A stretch of DNA of 64,000 nucleotides from Diadema setosum (lineage: Eukaryota > Echinodermata > Echinoidea > Diadematoida > Diadematidae). The stretch covers positions 29,330,385-29,394,384 of the forward strand of contig CM067075.1 of the NCBI GenBank assembly GCA_033980235.1. The letters are read 5' to 3'. The position numbers and the translations under genes are program-made. Below the pieces are notes generated by a model. The model was given only the letters and a program-made list of their open reading frames with translations, was not told the DNA's origin and made no database searches. This document shows, piece by piece, positions 26,288 to 37,468 of the stretch (within the stretch, counting starts at the first letter, position 1; the number at the start of each line of letters is the position of its first letter).

Positions 26288-26853
26288 TTAAAGGACAAGT
26301 TCACCTTCATAAACATAAGGATTGAGAGAATGCAGCAATATTAGTAGAACACATCAGTGTAAGTTTGAGGGAAATTGGACAATCGATGCAAAAGTTGTGA
26401 ATTTTTAAAATTTTTATGTTGGAACTGCTGGACGAGGAGACTACTACAGCTTGTGATGTCATATGAGTACAACAGTATAAAGAAAATGTAAAGAAATTTC
26501 AACATATTTTCTTTTTTTTTTCTCATAATAAAAGAGCTTTTGACTTGCTTCTTTCTAATAATAATAATAAATAATATTACCCATAACATATACTGGTAAC
26601 GATTCAACGGAATGTGTGCTTTTTTTTTTCAAAAGATGAAATTTTTTAAAATTCTCTTTATATTTTCCTTATATTGTTGTAAGCATGTGACATCGTACAC
26701 TGCAGTAGTCTTCTCATCCAGCGGTTACTGCACAAAAAATTCATAACTTTTGAACGGATTGTCCGATTTTCCTCAAACTTTCAATGATGTGTTCTACTAA
26801 TATTGCTACATTTTCTCAATCCTTATGTTTATGAAGGTGAACTTGTCCTTTAA
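26288..26853. mobile_element. TTAA-type long fold-back element, family B (intact)
   Basis: Begins TTAAAGGACAAGTTCACCTT and ends AAGGTGAACTTGTCCTTTAA. Long arms pair through ATTGAGAGAATGCAGCAATA / TATTGCTACATTTTCTCAAT and the CTGGACGAGGAGACTACT side. Same family as 10244-10809. No transposase. Confidence 0.9.
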
Positions 26854-28081
26854 GAGTTATATATCAGCAGTAACAACTCCACTGCACGCACCAGTCGTAG
26901 TAGTCGTCATGACGATACGATTATATAAAATTCCACAAACATAGATAAGATAAACGTAACTTACGTATGCGTGATATGATAATAATCCGTTGTCAAAATC
27001 TTAACCACCATTTTCTAGGCGAGTGTGACCTAATACATTCCGGTTTTGAATGATAATTGGTATAGTGTGCGTTTTGTGTATATGTGTGGTGTGTGGGGTG
27101 AACGGTATTTTCGACTTGGTGGGGTTCAACAGAAGAACACAAAAAAAGGTTCGCAAATGGTAAATGTTATTTATAACTTCATTTACATATTCATGTGTAC
27201 ATTATAATACATCTCAGCATATACACATTATTATGTTCATATTCAGACATAATTATATTCGTGTACATGTGCATACATTCACTTTGAAACTGTACATTGA
27301 TGTCGCTTTTTTTTTTTTTGATAACTACCCCGTGAATTCGATTTTTTTTTCTTTTACATTTCACGATGAAGGGAACAAAGGTGGAGATTGTCTGAGTAGG
27401 GAAAAAAAACCTTTTGCAAAATCTGTGTATCGCAAACGATGATAAATAAACAAATCGTATTGTCCAAATTCCCTTTACATCATGAAAGTCAACACCATTT
27501 AGTACTCCGAATTCAAAGCGTGTCTATAGGGCCTATATCTGATCACATTTGCTTACTCACTTCGTAGATGATCAACTATATCATCCTGAAAAGATTGGAA
27601 ACATTTACAATGTTTACAGAATATTATTCAGGTAGGTCTAAAACGAGTGCCAATTGTTTAACGGTTTCTATGGGAATAGTGCTGTTGACACGAGGCCCAT
27701 TCCACAATGCATGATTGTGATTGGAGAATGACTTCATAATACCAGCGTTGTTCTAAAGGTTTGGATGATCAAGAGGATTACACAGTTTCATAAGGAATTG
27801 AAATTTTTTATAAGTGGAAATCATATAACCCGCAATAGATATTTCATGTATAGATGCTCCACAATTTTTGAACTACGTTAGCAACTCTTTACACAGTGTT
27901 GATTCTGAACTGATGTATGAACCCACTAATTAAGAAGCACTATGCATTGAACGCGTGTGGCTATGCTTATCATTAAAATACATAACCAGGAGAAAGGAGT
28001 GCAGAGAATTGATGTATACGATGACTTCAAATAAGGCCATTTTTTTTTTCTCGTCAGAATTCCTAGTCATGCTTAAGGTAC

Positions 28082-28087
28082 TTTATT
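28082..28087 (-). terminator. Candidate polyadenylation signal for the minus-strand gene
   Basis: TTTATT on the plus strand is AATAAA on the minus strand, about 130 bp past the stop codon at 28217-28215. Position fits a short 3' UTR. Not otherwise proven. Confidence 0.4.
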
Positions 28088-28214
28088 GGTGTGAGTTCTC
28101 ATTTCTTTTTTTTTTTCTTTCTGAAGCCGAAATAGATCATCAAAAGTTCTTCTCAATCTTGAGGCCCCATTCAAGTATAGTTATCGTCTGCTTTCATGTG
28201 CAAAGGCGAAAACT

Positions 28215-28504
28215 CTATGCCATGGCGCTGCAATTTGTGTAGAACATCCAATCCGCGTCGGAGTCGTGCACAGATGACACGCCCATCGCTCGAAAAGTGA
28301 ACGGAACAGAACTCGGAAAGCGCAAGAAGGGCGTTGATTCATTGGCCAAGCCTATCTGGTAGTTCCTGTCGATCAGTAAGATCCAGAGACCAACGAAACG
28401 GTCGGGGTCGCAGATATTCTGGAAATGCGGTAATGTTTCTTCAAAACACCCGTTGTCTACGCAGCCTCTCATCAAAGACCTTGTATTGGCCCAGCCACAT
28501 AGTA
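28215..28504 (-). CDS. Terminal exon: second half of FAMeT-like domain (minus gene)
   Basis: After a good acceptor (CCCTTGTTGCAG on the minus strand) the exon enters in phase 1 and ends at the stop 28217-28215. Key stretches are LCGWANTRS, CDPDRFVGLWILL, YQIGLAN, TPFLRF, MGVSS and DADWMFY. These match the farnesoic-acid O-methyltransferase-like domain (Pfam Methyltransf_FA), a beta-rich module whose catalytic activity is not established in such chimeric proteins. It pairs residue for residue with the last exon of the plus gene (FVGFWLTF, YRIGQAD, EPFMQW, EADWMFY). Four extra Cys near its start suggest disulfides. Sequons NES and NCS are present. Confidence 0.85.
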
Positions 28505-28625
28505 CTGCAACAAGGGCATTAATGAAAATAATATCTTATGTACGGTGTACATTGCACGAGTAATACAGATTCATATGTATATAAACATATATTATCCTTA
28601 CGAAATATATGATCAATATATATAA

Positions 28626-30300
28626 TCAAGTCCTTGTCTTTAAATGGCAATTTTGAATTCCAGGTTCTACAGGCATGAAAGAATTCCAGAGCAAATTCGA
28701 ATGATTATGGACACAATCAATTATGAAAGAGGGTGAAGGGAGTGAGAGAATAAATGTGGAGGGACCCCCCCCCCAAAAAAAAAAAAAAATAAATAATAAT
28801 AATAACAAAGATAAAAATGATAAAATAAAAATTTGGAAGAATAAGTAAGAGAACTGGTATAGAAGGGAGAAATTATGTGGGTCAGTTCAAGTCAATATCT
28901 CCATTAACATATGAAATTAGTACTGGAAAGAGTGTTGTGCGAGAAATGAAGAAGAACATTTTACAAATGTCTATGTGCCAATGAGGCATGCAGTTTTCGG
29001 TATGACACACATACACACTTACACTATAAGCACGCACACAAAATAAATGTAAAAAAAAAAATCACTTACAGAATAAATGTGTCATGATGCATTATTAAAT
29101 GATCACGCAAATGCACGCTAAATATGAGATTTTGAATTCAATAATTTTGTTTTACAGTATACATGGCAGTTATGTTTTAGAATTTCAAATCAGTCGGTAG
29201 TGAAATTTTGATTGGATCTGCTTCAAGTTCCAATCCAAAATTAATGAAGTTTAAGCAGTAAACTAACGTTTCAGCCGCCCTTTTGTTTCTGCAAATGGTC
29301 CGTCGTACCAAGAATCTCAAAACCAAATCTTTCCGTACTGTCTTTCTTCATATTATTTGGTCACCTGAAAGAACATTTCATGAGCTCTAGTCTAGATCAT
29401 TATTAAAGATAAAGAAAATGAAAGAGCAAATGAATAATGATAAGAATATGGTTAAGACATTTGGACGTAATTATGTGAAGCAGTTTGGGAAAATATGGAC
29501 ATGATAGACATGGAACGTATGTATATATAAAAAACAAAAAACAAAAGATGAAATAGACGAGTATGGTCTGTATTAATACAAAAAGATATAAAAGCAAGAA
29601 AGAATAGGACATCGAAAAAGGTAGACAAGAGACAAAAGAGTGAGGCATAGTGTGAATTGATCTCTGAATAGATGACATTGTGAATCGATCTCTGAATAAT
29701 TACATAGTGTGCCATATATCTCTGAATAGATCACATAGGGTGAATAGATTTCTGAATAGATCACATAGTGTGAATAGATCTGTGAATAGATCACATAATG
29801 TGAATAGATCTCTGAATAGATCACATGGTGTGAATAGATCTCTGAATAGATCAAAGAGTGTGACTACACCTGAAATTGTGCAACATGGACAGAGTAAATG
29901 AAAAAGAAAGAAAATACATTACTTTCCAGCGTTTCATCTTTTTATATTTGCCAATTTTCGCTCTCTGTGCCATCGGTTGCAGTTTTTAGATTCGATTCGA
30001 TATACAAACATTCAAATTTGCTGTACGTAATATAGCTGAAACTGGTCGTTAAGGTAGCAAGGATTATAGTGATGATAACACAAAATAATTACTAGTATTA
30101 CTACCAGATTACTAGTATTGGGAAGAATGTAAATATAATGGGAAAAAACTAAAGGCGAATTGATTCTAATTAACAAAGAATGTATGATAATAATCAAAAG
30201 ATAATCAAAATCAATGAACGAATGAAATGCATGATTTACAAAGCAAAGCTCCAAAAGGCAAACAAATATAGGATAGAAAAAAGAATAAAGATAAAAGATA
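28626..30300. other. Intron of the minus gene between the two FAMeT half-exons
   Basis: AT-rich, no coding signal. It contains a C/A homopolymer junction near 28766-28790 and the 30-bp minisatellite at 29651-29870. Confidence 0.7.
29651..29870. repeat. Minisatellite, 30-bp unit, about seven copies
   Basis: Units resemble TGAATAGATCTCTGAATAGA followed by TCACATAGTG. The last five are nearly identical and the first two diverged. Because 30 is a multiple of three, long open frames of repeating peptide occur on both strands (IYSEIYSHYV-like and NRSLNRSH-like); they are artefacts of the repeat. Confidence 0.9.
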
Positions 30301-30347
30301 AACAAATAACACTAAAATATGAGAAGAGGGGAGTTTCCAGTGTATAC

Positions 30348-30515
30348 CAATACGAAGCATGATTTCTCCCGAGTGGCCATATGTGAAGGCAATTTGCGGA
30401 TCTCTCTCTGTCCGAACGAAGAAGTCCACTCTAATGTCATCTTTCCCAAGTGAAATGATCCAGTCAAAAATGGGTGGTGCAAAATTTCCTCTGTCTCTTG
30501 TGTGGTAATAACACA
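30348..30515 (-). CDS. First half of FAMeT-like domain (minus gene)
   Basis: Acceptor GATTTCCCCACAG, donor ATTG then GTATAC, phase 1 at both ends, 56 codons. Key stretches are PIFDWIISLG, IRVDFFVRTE, DPQIAFTYG and EIMLRIGI. It corresponds to the start of a FAMeT-like domain (a strand with F-V-x-T, then an 'I-x-L/F' strand). The plus-strand counterpart at 54201-54398 has EFLVKTNTSGRISLSKN in the same place and is ten residues longer. Confidence 0.75.
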
Positions 30516-30935
30516 CTGTGGGGAAATCAGAGAGAAAAAAAAAACAACAACCACAGATATACGTAGATAAAAAAGAATTAAATGAGGAAACCAAATAAAA
30601 CCAAGAGCTAATGGCTAAAAAGTTGTCAACTTTTGTATTTTGATGAGAGGCGCGTAGAGTGAACTCACGTCAAAACGAACAAAATTTCGTTACAACAAAA
30701 TAAAAATTCGGGTCCCATCATTATCATCATTACAGTGTATACATTCTTACGATGATTCTGCCACGTCATCATTTTTGCTCACAGCAAGTTATTACAAATT
30801 TTGACAATATTTTTTATTCCTCATCCCTATCACTATAAATTCTGAAACTCTGTACTCAGTGTAACTAATTTATAGTTGTTCAAATGTAAAAGTCTGAAAA
30901 TCATCCGGAGGTCTCCTTTAATTTTCCGCGCTTAC

Positions 30936-31181
30936 GGCATTCGTAGTGAACCTCAAGACGCTTTGAAAACCCCGGGCATGGGTCCCCGAAAACGCCGCTG
31001 TTGGCCCCAATGGAGCAGGCAGCTTGTCCCTCACACAACCTCGTCACCACGGACGAGGATGTGGACGCAGTGCAGGTTGGGGCTAGTCCGTAACGCGCGA
31101 ACACGACATGGATCGCCATCGATGGGCAGCCGAGACTCATCATTTCGTTCTCATTCACTGTAGACACGTGCCGTTCTGCTC
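30936..31181 (-). CDS. SUEL / rhamnose-binding-lectin-type domain exon (minus gene)
   Basis: Acceptor CTGAAATTTCCAG, donor TGCC then GTAAGC, phase 1 both sides, 82 codons. The sequence has the Gal_lectin (SUEL) pattern: LGCPSMAIHVV, ARYGLAPTC, VTRLCEGQAAC, GVFGDPCPG, RLEVHYEC. Six Cys are present, with a YG element close to the canonical YGR sugar-contact motif and the conserved DPC motif. The usual family domain is about 80-95 residues, so this is full length. A second acceptor-like site lies at about 31240 but is out of phase. The 5' end of a LINE begins about 75 bp away, antisense to the gene. Confidence 0.85.
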
Positions 31182-31257
31182 CTGGAAATTTCAGAATGTA
31201 ATTGCGTGTAAAGGAATCCTTCTTTATCCGGTGCTGCATTTTAAATAAGAAAAATTA

Positions 31258-32945
31258 TTATGATGATGTTTTCAAAAATACTGAGGGATATTCGGAAGAC
31301 TGGGTCTCACATAAATGAGTTACTTGGGAAGGGAAAAAGAGATCTCATACCAGATGAAATGTTCCATGGAGACACACACTTAAAATCAGACTTAGCTAAA
31401 GCAGAGTATTTTAATAAGTATTTCATTATTCCACCAAAATTCCACCTCTGCAGACATCATTTGTAAATTATTTGTTAAATCAGGATAACTCGTCCTCTTT
31501 ATTTTTGAAACCAACATCTGTGCATGAGATTGTGCAGTTTGCTTTGGCCTTAAAACCATCCAAGTCATCTGGTTCAGATGATATTTCTTCTAGAATTGTA
31601 AAAGATTGTATTCATGTTATTGCAGATCCGCTTTGTGACATATTCAATAAGTCAATGTCTCAAGGTTTGGTTCATAACAAGTTAAAGATAGCAAAAGTAG
31701 TTCCAGTGTACAAAAAGAATGATCGTAAATGCATTGAGAATTATAGACCCATTGCCTTGTTACCAATATTCTCAAAGATTCTAGAGAAAATAGTTTATAA
31801 AAGATTGAATGACTTTTTGCTTCTTAATAATATTTTGATCCCCCAGCAATTTGGCTTTCGTAAAAATTGCTCCACTAGTATGGGTGTTTTAAATTTAGTA
31901 AATACAATCATTAGTGCAATTGATGATGGGAAGTACTGCCTTTGTGTATTTTTAGATTTGTCAAAGGCATTTGACACTATTGACCACAATATACTCTTAA
32001 ACAAACTTGAACGCTATGGTGTTCGAGGAGTAGCTTTGAATTGGTTTAAAAGTTACTTGGTAGAAAGATTACAATTTGTTGTTGTTAATGATGCCAAATC
32101 ACAATCCAGTAATGTAACTTATGGTGTACCACAGGGATCTGTTCTTGGTCCGTTACAGTTTTTGATCTATATAAATGATATCATTAATTCGTCTCAATTA
32201 TTTACTTTTTTTTTGCTGATGATACATGCTTATTATATTCTCACAGGAATATTCACACTCTAATGCAGTCAGTTAATTCTGAAATTTGTGAACTCTTTGC
32301 ATGGTTTTGCTGTAACAAACTGTTATTAAATACTGGTAAAACTAAATGTGTATTATTAAGATCTATAGGGAAGAAAATCCCTGAATATGTTATTCCCTTA
32401 GATGTTGGTGGTCACCAGATCAACCGCAGTCAACATGTGCAATTCCTTGGGGTTACATTGTTTTGATGAATTTTTATCTGGGAAAGAACAACTTAATAAC
32501 GTATGTACTAAAGTGTCTCGCAGTGTTGGTGTATTATCCAAACTTCGTTTCTTCCTTCCCCAGTATACCCTAGTTACTTTATACAATGCAATTGTTATGC
32601 CTCATTTGATGTATTGCAATATTGCTTGGGGACACACATTAGGACTCGTGTACATAAGTTGTATGTTCTTCAAAAGAAAGTTGTCAGCTGTGTGTTTGTT
32701 GTGCATGGGGGAGGTGGTATACGTGTACTTGTCTGAATTTATTATGTTGTATAATTTGTACATTATGTTATATTCCATGTAAATATGTTACACCTTGCCA
32801 GAGCGTATTGTGTAAAGGGGCCCCGACCACAAGCTGTGCTTCACTGGGGTCCCAAACCTGTCATTCTAATTTTTTACAGTTATGTCTTGTATTTTTGTCA
32901 TGTTTGATTTGGTTTGAATAAACTGAACTGAACTGAACTGAACTA
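31258..32945 (+). mobile_element. 5'-truncated Jockey/CR1-like non-LTR retrotransposon
   Basis: Open segments at 31260-31466, 31472-32263, 32263-32466 and 32402-32782 together read a linker (HINELLGK, AKAEYFNKYF) and the reverse transcriptase: PSKSSGSDDIS, ENYRPIALLPIFSKILEKIV, FGFRKNCST, FLDLSKAFDTIDHNIL and GVPQGSVLGPLQF. The FADD active-site box at about 32210 is in another frame after a T run, so at least one frameshift inactivates it. Further breaks follow. The 3' end is AATAAAC plus TGAAC repeats (32915-32945), a tail type seen in this superfamily. The endonuclease is missing. It is inserted antisense in intron 3 of the minus gene. Confidence 0.9.
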
Positions 32946-32969
32946 AATTTTGTAAATCTCTCATACAGT

Positions 32970-33290
32970 ATGTGGCACATTCTGATCAAACTTAGTCTAA
33001 CATCCAGACCCTTTGCCAACTGGACCCCTTTTACAAAATACGCCCTCCGCGGCGACGAAGTCGCCGCCTTTGCCGAACGTGCAGGACACAGTGGCAGGAC
33101 AAATCCACCTAAATTGGCTCCAGTTTTCGACGTTGAGGGCGTCAATATCCTGTATAACAAAATAGTACGAGCAGAGGGTCTGGAAGCCAGACTAGTTCCA
33201 ACTAGAAGAATTTGCTCGCCATACATCGCCACAAAGATCGAAATACACGATTCTACAGACGCACACAGACAACAGGGCATGTGTTTGTGT
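32970..33290 (+). pseudogene. Orphan F5/8-type C (discoidin)-like exon or relic
   Basis: The plus-strand frame contains LTSRPFANWTPFTKYALRGD, then PVFDVEGVN, LEARLVPTR and YIATKIEIHD. This fits the second half of a discoidin domain: the TQGR...FVTKY...S.D strand, the VF.GN.D...N strand, and ARYVRI.P....I.LR.EI. GC content is higher than in the flanks. The first half of the domain is absent; the LINE tail ends about 25 bp upstream and may have separated it. A CTCTCATACAG acceptor-like site precedes it and a GTGAGT lies at about 33288. It is antisense to the gene whose intron holds it. The minus strand here is also open but shows no domain. Confidence 0.4.
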
Positions 33291-33589
33291 GTGAGTGTTT
33301 TGTCTGGTTGTTTTTTATTGTTGACATATAATAATTTGAATGAAGTATATAAGCATGCATGGATGCAAAAAAAAAGTACAAAAATGATTTGTAGTATGGG
33401 TTATATCATAGAAACACACAGATCTTAAGATATTCCGTATTCAGCATTGATTTTCGATTCGTGGCGTGTCAGGTTTTTTTTTTTTTCTCTCTCTCTCTCT
33501 TTCTTTAAACATAACGGAGTATTTTGCCGGTATGTATGTATATCTCTGTTTGTTAACTATCATTTTTTTTTTCTCTTATGTTCCGGTCA

Positions 33590-34005
33590 TTGTTGTACCC
33601 GTGCTCCCCTTCTCAATCTTAAACTCGTTTTTAACCGGGACCTACGCTCAACAAGCTCGCTTTTTAAGTAGGTTCCTTCATATTTCTTTAGCATTCATTC
33701 ACAGATTCCAAACTGAACAGATCGACCACTATTATGTTTTACATATTTGCAATATTCTATGTATGTCATGTATTTCATTTAATTTTGTTATATTTGATGT
33801 AATTTTTCATCGAGAAATATGAAAATAAATTGAAATTGAAATTGAAATTGAAATTTATCTTTCGCACATTCTAATTTATAATTGCCTATGATATAATTCC
33901 TGATTTACTCTGTGTTATATGTATTTTGTTGAAAAAAAAAGAGAGAATGAAAATGAATGAATTGAATTGAATTGAATTGAACTTAAATGAATTGAATCTG
34001 AGCCG
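33590..34005 (+). mobile_element. LINE 3'-tail remnants ending in TTGAAA and ATTGA repeats
   Basis: Sequence to 33856 (TATTTGATGTAATTTTTCAT, GAAATATGAAAATAAATTGA) ends in (AATTGA)n repeats; a second tail at about 33940-34005 ends in (ATTGA)n. The first closely resembles 54686-54755, and similar tails occur at 17130-17165 and 50935-50990. Only the 3' ends remain. Confidence 0.6.
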
Positions 34006-34045
34006 ATCATTGAATCAGGATTCAGTAGAATTGTAGAGTGACAAT

Positions 34046-34216
34046 ATACAAATGATGCACAGGACAGAGTGGATCGGAAGAACTGGATGCGCGAGTTTAA
34101 CTTTGGAACTTTTTAAACCCATGAGCGGAGCGAGTGGGATTTAGACTGTTCCAAAGTTAAACAAGAGCATGCAATTCTCACTGATCCACGAAATAGGCCT
34201 GTGCATCATTTGTGTT
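34046..34216. mobile_element. Short fold-back element with ACAAATGATGCACAGG ends
   Basis: ACAAATGATGCACAGG on the left is mirrored by CCTGTGCATCATTTGT on the right, and GTGGATC / GATCCAC and AACTTTGGAAC / GTTCCAAAGTT pair inside. About 170 bp, single copy here. Confidence 0.75.
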
Positions 34217-34420
34217 ATAAAATAGGCCCGTAAATTCCTGAAATACAACCATTTTCCCCATCATACGTCCGGTACACCTACAACACTATATACAAGACTT
34301 GGGCCATTCGTTCGGATTTTACTGGACGCATGGCTCAATGTGGATCAGTAAAAATCAATGCATGAAAATTAACCAATCAGATTGTAGAGATTCGAAAGCC
34401 TATTTTATAATGTATACCAC

Positions 34421-34534
34421 GACGTTCGCAGATGTCGCCGATAAAGTTTGACTGGCACACGCAGGTGTATCCATTAACCTGATCGACACAGGTGCCGCCG
34501 TGTAGACATGGATTGCTTTCACATTCGTCAATAT
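34421..34534 (-). CDS. Calcium-binding EGF-like domain exon (minus gene)
   Basis: Acceptor TATCTTTGTCAG, phase 1 at both ends, 38 codons, the classic one-exon-per-EGF pattern. It reads DIDECESNPCLHGG, then TCVDQVNGYTCVC and FIGDICER. All six Cys are present. DIDEC and D-x4-Y-x-C form the calcium-binding/Asx-hydroxylation signature. CESNPC fits the O-glucosylation consensus C-x-S-x-P-C and CLHGGTC fits the O-fucosylation consensus C-x4-S/T-C. Two adjacent donors in the same phase are possible (GTCGTG or GTGGTA), so the last codon is uncertain. Confidence 0.85.
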
Positions 34535-35027
34535 CTGACAAAGATATGAAACAGCAGAGGGGAGTTTACTGTAATCACGCCTTAATGTGACTTAGGAGTT
34601 ATTAAACTAGTGTATAATATCACATTATTATCCGTAATGATTTTTCTGAACGCTTCACATCTGCATAACATTGTGTTATACATATGGGTTTGATTACGGT
34701 CTATCACTTATTAATGAAAATAGACCAATACATTAAAAGAGACGTGATCATGGTGATGAAAAAGATACGTAAAATGAGACGGTTTGATCGCAGTTTGAAC
34801 AATGTAAATTTTGACATTATTCTTTGAATAAGCAGCTTGTAAAATCTGCGTGAAAGTTTCTTCGAAATGTACATAGGAATGTAAATGAGAGTAAAACTAT
34901 TTTTATAAATCATGTTAAAATAAAGTATAAAGGTAAAATATATTATAACATACATAAAACATTTCTTGAAATTTAAAATATTGATACATTATCAATGAAG
35001 TACATGCGTTTGCTGCAGAAGATCAAC

Positions 35028-35085
35028 CCTCAATGAAGACGTTAGAATCAATGAAGACGTTGGAATCAATGAAGACGTTAGAATC
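35028..35085. repeat. 18-bp tandem repeat, three units
   Basis: CAATGAAGACGTTAGAAT repeated three times with one change. A (CA)n tract follows at 35100-35150. Confidence 0.85.
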
Positions 35086-35106
35086 ATCATTGTCTCAGCA
35101 CACACA

Positions 35107-35151
<45 letters not shown>

Positions 35152-36226
35152 ATATTATACGTAGTTATCAATGCTCATATCTTTATGCTTTTTTTTTTTT
35201 TTTACTAATTCACCAGCGCAACTTAAAGCAGCAATGCAACTTATTAAATCTCCCCTTTGTCGCCGCTTACATAGGATAATTATGGATCCTTTAATGATAT
35301 CTATGAAAAACCAACCTGTGTTAATATGTCTTCATAGCTCTTATCATGATTACAGAGCTAATAAGAATACAGGAATTATCACGCTTACCCTTCTCTTTCT
35401 CTTTATATAGTTGTTTTTTCCTTAATTACGAGCCATAAGAAACGAAAAAGAAAAAGAAGTACAATGCACCACATGTTGATTAATGCACAGGTCAGCTTTG
35501 AGAGTACACGGTTCTGGATGGTGTTAAAGGTGATTGGGATCTTGGATATGAATTGTTGAATAACAGCCAGTTTGGATTCCTTAGTTGAAAGTTACTGATT
35601 TAATGTTTCGTACTGTAAGATATAAAGACCTTATTCATTCTTGTTCATATGACAAAGATATATTCCTTATTTTTATACCAAACGCCATGGACTTTCGAAT
35701 TATTGAATATACTTCGTATGTCGTATCACTACATATCAATGCCCCGTGTTAGTCAGGCGCCTTAGGGCTTTGTTGGATAAAACTTTCGGTGAAAGTCCAA
35801 ATCAAACATATCAAGAATCAAACATAACTCTTTCAGCAATGACCAAAAAAAAAAAAAATCAAACACATTAATGGTAGTTTTTTTTTTAAAGACTTAATAT
35901 TTGATTTTTTTTCACTGTTTGTGTACGAATTTACCCTGTAGAAACTGCAATATTGATGTACTTTGGCCTTTGTTATATGATTTGAAGGAAATCAAATAAA
36001 GATTTCAGAGAAACAAACAGAAAGGGTGTTTGTGTGCATACGGGCATTGGTTTACTGTATTATTATCGGTTCTAGAATGGTTAGGTAATCAAGGTGTCTG
36101 GAGTGCGGTTATCAGGGTAATGCATGGCCGTTATGGAAAATTAGCATACTTTTCACGATGCGCACAGTTCGCCGAAGGAAGAGAAATAATTCATGGATCC
36201 TTTTCAGCGTCAACCTTTTTACTCAC

Positions 36227-36415
36227 GGGGTAAAAGGCACGTCCAGACGGCGGCTCGTGGATGGGCGTATGTCGCCACCAAGGCGGCCAGGGTCGAGGAG
36301 GACGGATCTACGACACGAGGTTCAAGGTGAACCTCGCGTCCCGAGTTCCGGTCCCATGCCGTGCTGCACCGCAGGCTGACGGCGGAGCATGATCCACCTC
36401 GAAGTACCCCGGATG
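36227..36415 (-). CDS. Unnamed Cys-pair domain exon (minus gene)
   Basis: A GC-rich island ends at a consensus donor (ACCCC then GTGAGT). The phase-1 frame reads SLRCSTAWDRNSGREVHLEP then RVVDPSSSTL and AAVWTCLLP. The plus gene's exon 45040-45207 aligns: C-x-S-A-W-D, G-K-V-V-E-L-E, V-E-I-S-x-x-x-L and M-W-T-C-x-x-P. That match, at the same position and phase in both genes, is the reason I call it coding; three other frames are also partly open. The acceptor is uncertain (36415 or 36397). No family is recognised: a segment with two conserved Cys, between signal peptide and first EGF. Confidence 0.65.
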
Positions 36416-37468
36416 CTCCGGGAAGTGATTTTTGTTTTTCAGGTGGAGAAAGAGAGAGAGAGAGAGAGAGAGAATAAAGGGAAAGAAAGACACACATTAT
36501 GTGAATCATATCCACGTATGGTAGGCTGGACGGGGCGTGGTCAAACGTTAGTACAGTACTCATAATCAATATGACCTTTTGTTCAGCTTGAGACCATAGG
36601 GATAAATAATTATGTGTATGTATATAATAATGTAGGCCTATGTGTGCGTGTATTTGTGTTTGTGTGTGTGTGTGTGTGTGTGTATGTGTGTCTATTTACG
36701 GGGGAAAAAAGAGGGAGATGGAGGAAAAAAATCCAATGAAGAAAAGAAAAGAAACTCTGAAATGACGAAATTAAATCCGAGGCTAAATATATGCTAGATG
36801 TAGGAGAAGCACTTAAAATAAAGGAAAAGCGAAAACATCATCGGCGACAAAAATATGTCTCTGGCAGCAACTGTACCTGTAACTCATTTCAGTTGCACGT
36901 GACAGCAACAACGATAGATTTCAATTCAAACTCATTAAAGATGGCCACGGGGAAACAAAAACGAGATGGATTTATAAGGTTTGTTACTATGTCTTGAGTC
37001 TTGATGGAGTAATCCCTATAGCAGCTGCAAGCACAGCTAGACTGGGATGGGTTGGTGCAGTGACAGTATGTGATGGTGCACGTGATGATATCAGTATATG
37101 TACAATTAAAACGTGATACATGTGCAAGTAAAAGATGCTCTTGAATTACAGCATCCTGTCACCAATGGGAGGCCTCATCCTTCGGATGGCTGGAAGGGCA
37201 GCCTCTTGGAAAGCAGCCAGGGTTTGTGCTGTTACTATAGCAAACGGCTGTACTATTAGTATTTGTAGCTGTGTGTCTTTATTTTTCTTATTAAAAGCAT
37301 GTAAGTGGTCTGTTTTGTCGTTGCCAGCCGAAATTTAGTGAAATCGGATCAACAAAATGGGAATGGGACAAGGCTTAAAAAAGAAGGACAGGGATTAATT
37401 GTAAATAAGTCATAATCAAGACATACACTGCGTTGTTTAAACAGTTCTCGGCTTTAACCACGCATTAC

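Noticed and set aside
29452..29901. Open frames with repeated IYSEIYSHYV and NRSLNRSH peptides
   Set aside because: Produced by the 30-bp minisatellite; no splice or start context.
30876..31163. Plus-strand open frame opposite the lectin exon
   Set aside because: Shadow of the minus-strand SUEL exon, which has the family Cys pattern.
32861..33280. Minus-strand open frame following an excellent acceptor-like sequence (TCTGTGTGCGTCTGTAG)
   Set aside because: The translation has no domain and lacks a counterpart in the plus paralogue; the plus-strand reading matches a discoidin half-domain better.
36158..36379. Plus-strand open frame in the GC-rich island
   Set aside because: The minus-strand frame aligns with exon 45040-45207 and ends at a consensus donor; the plus frame is its shadow.
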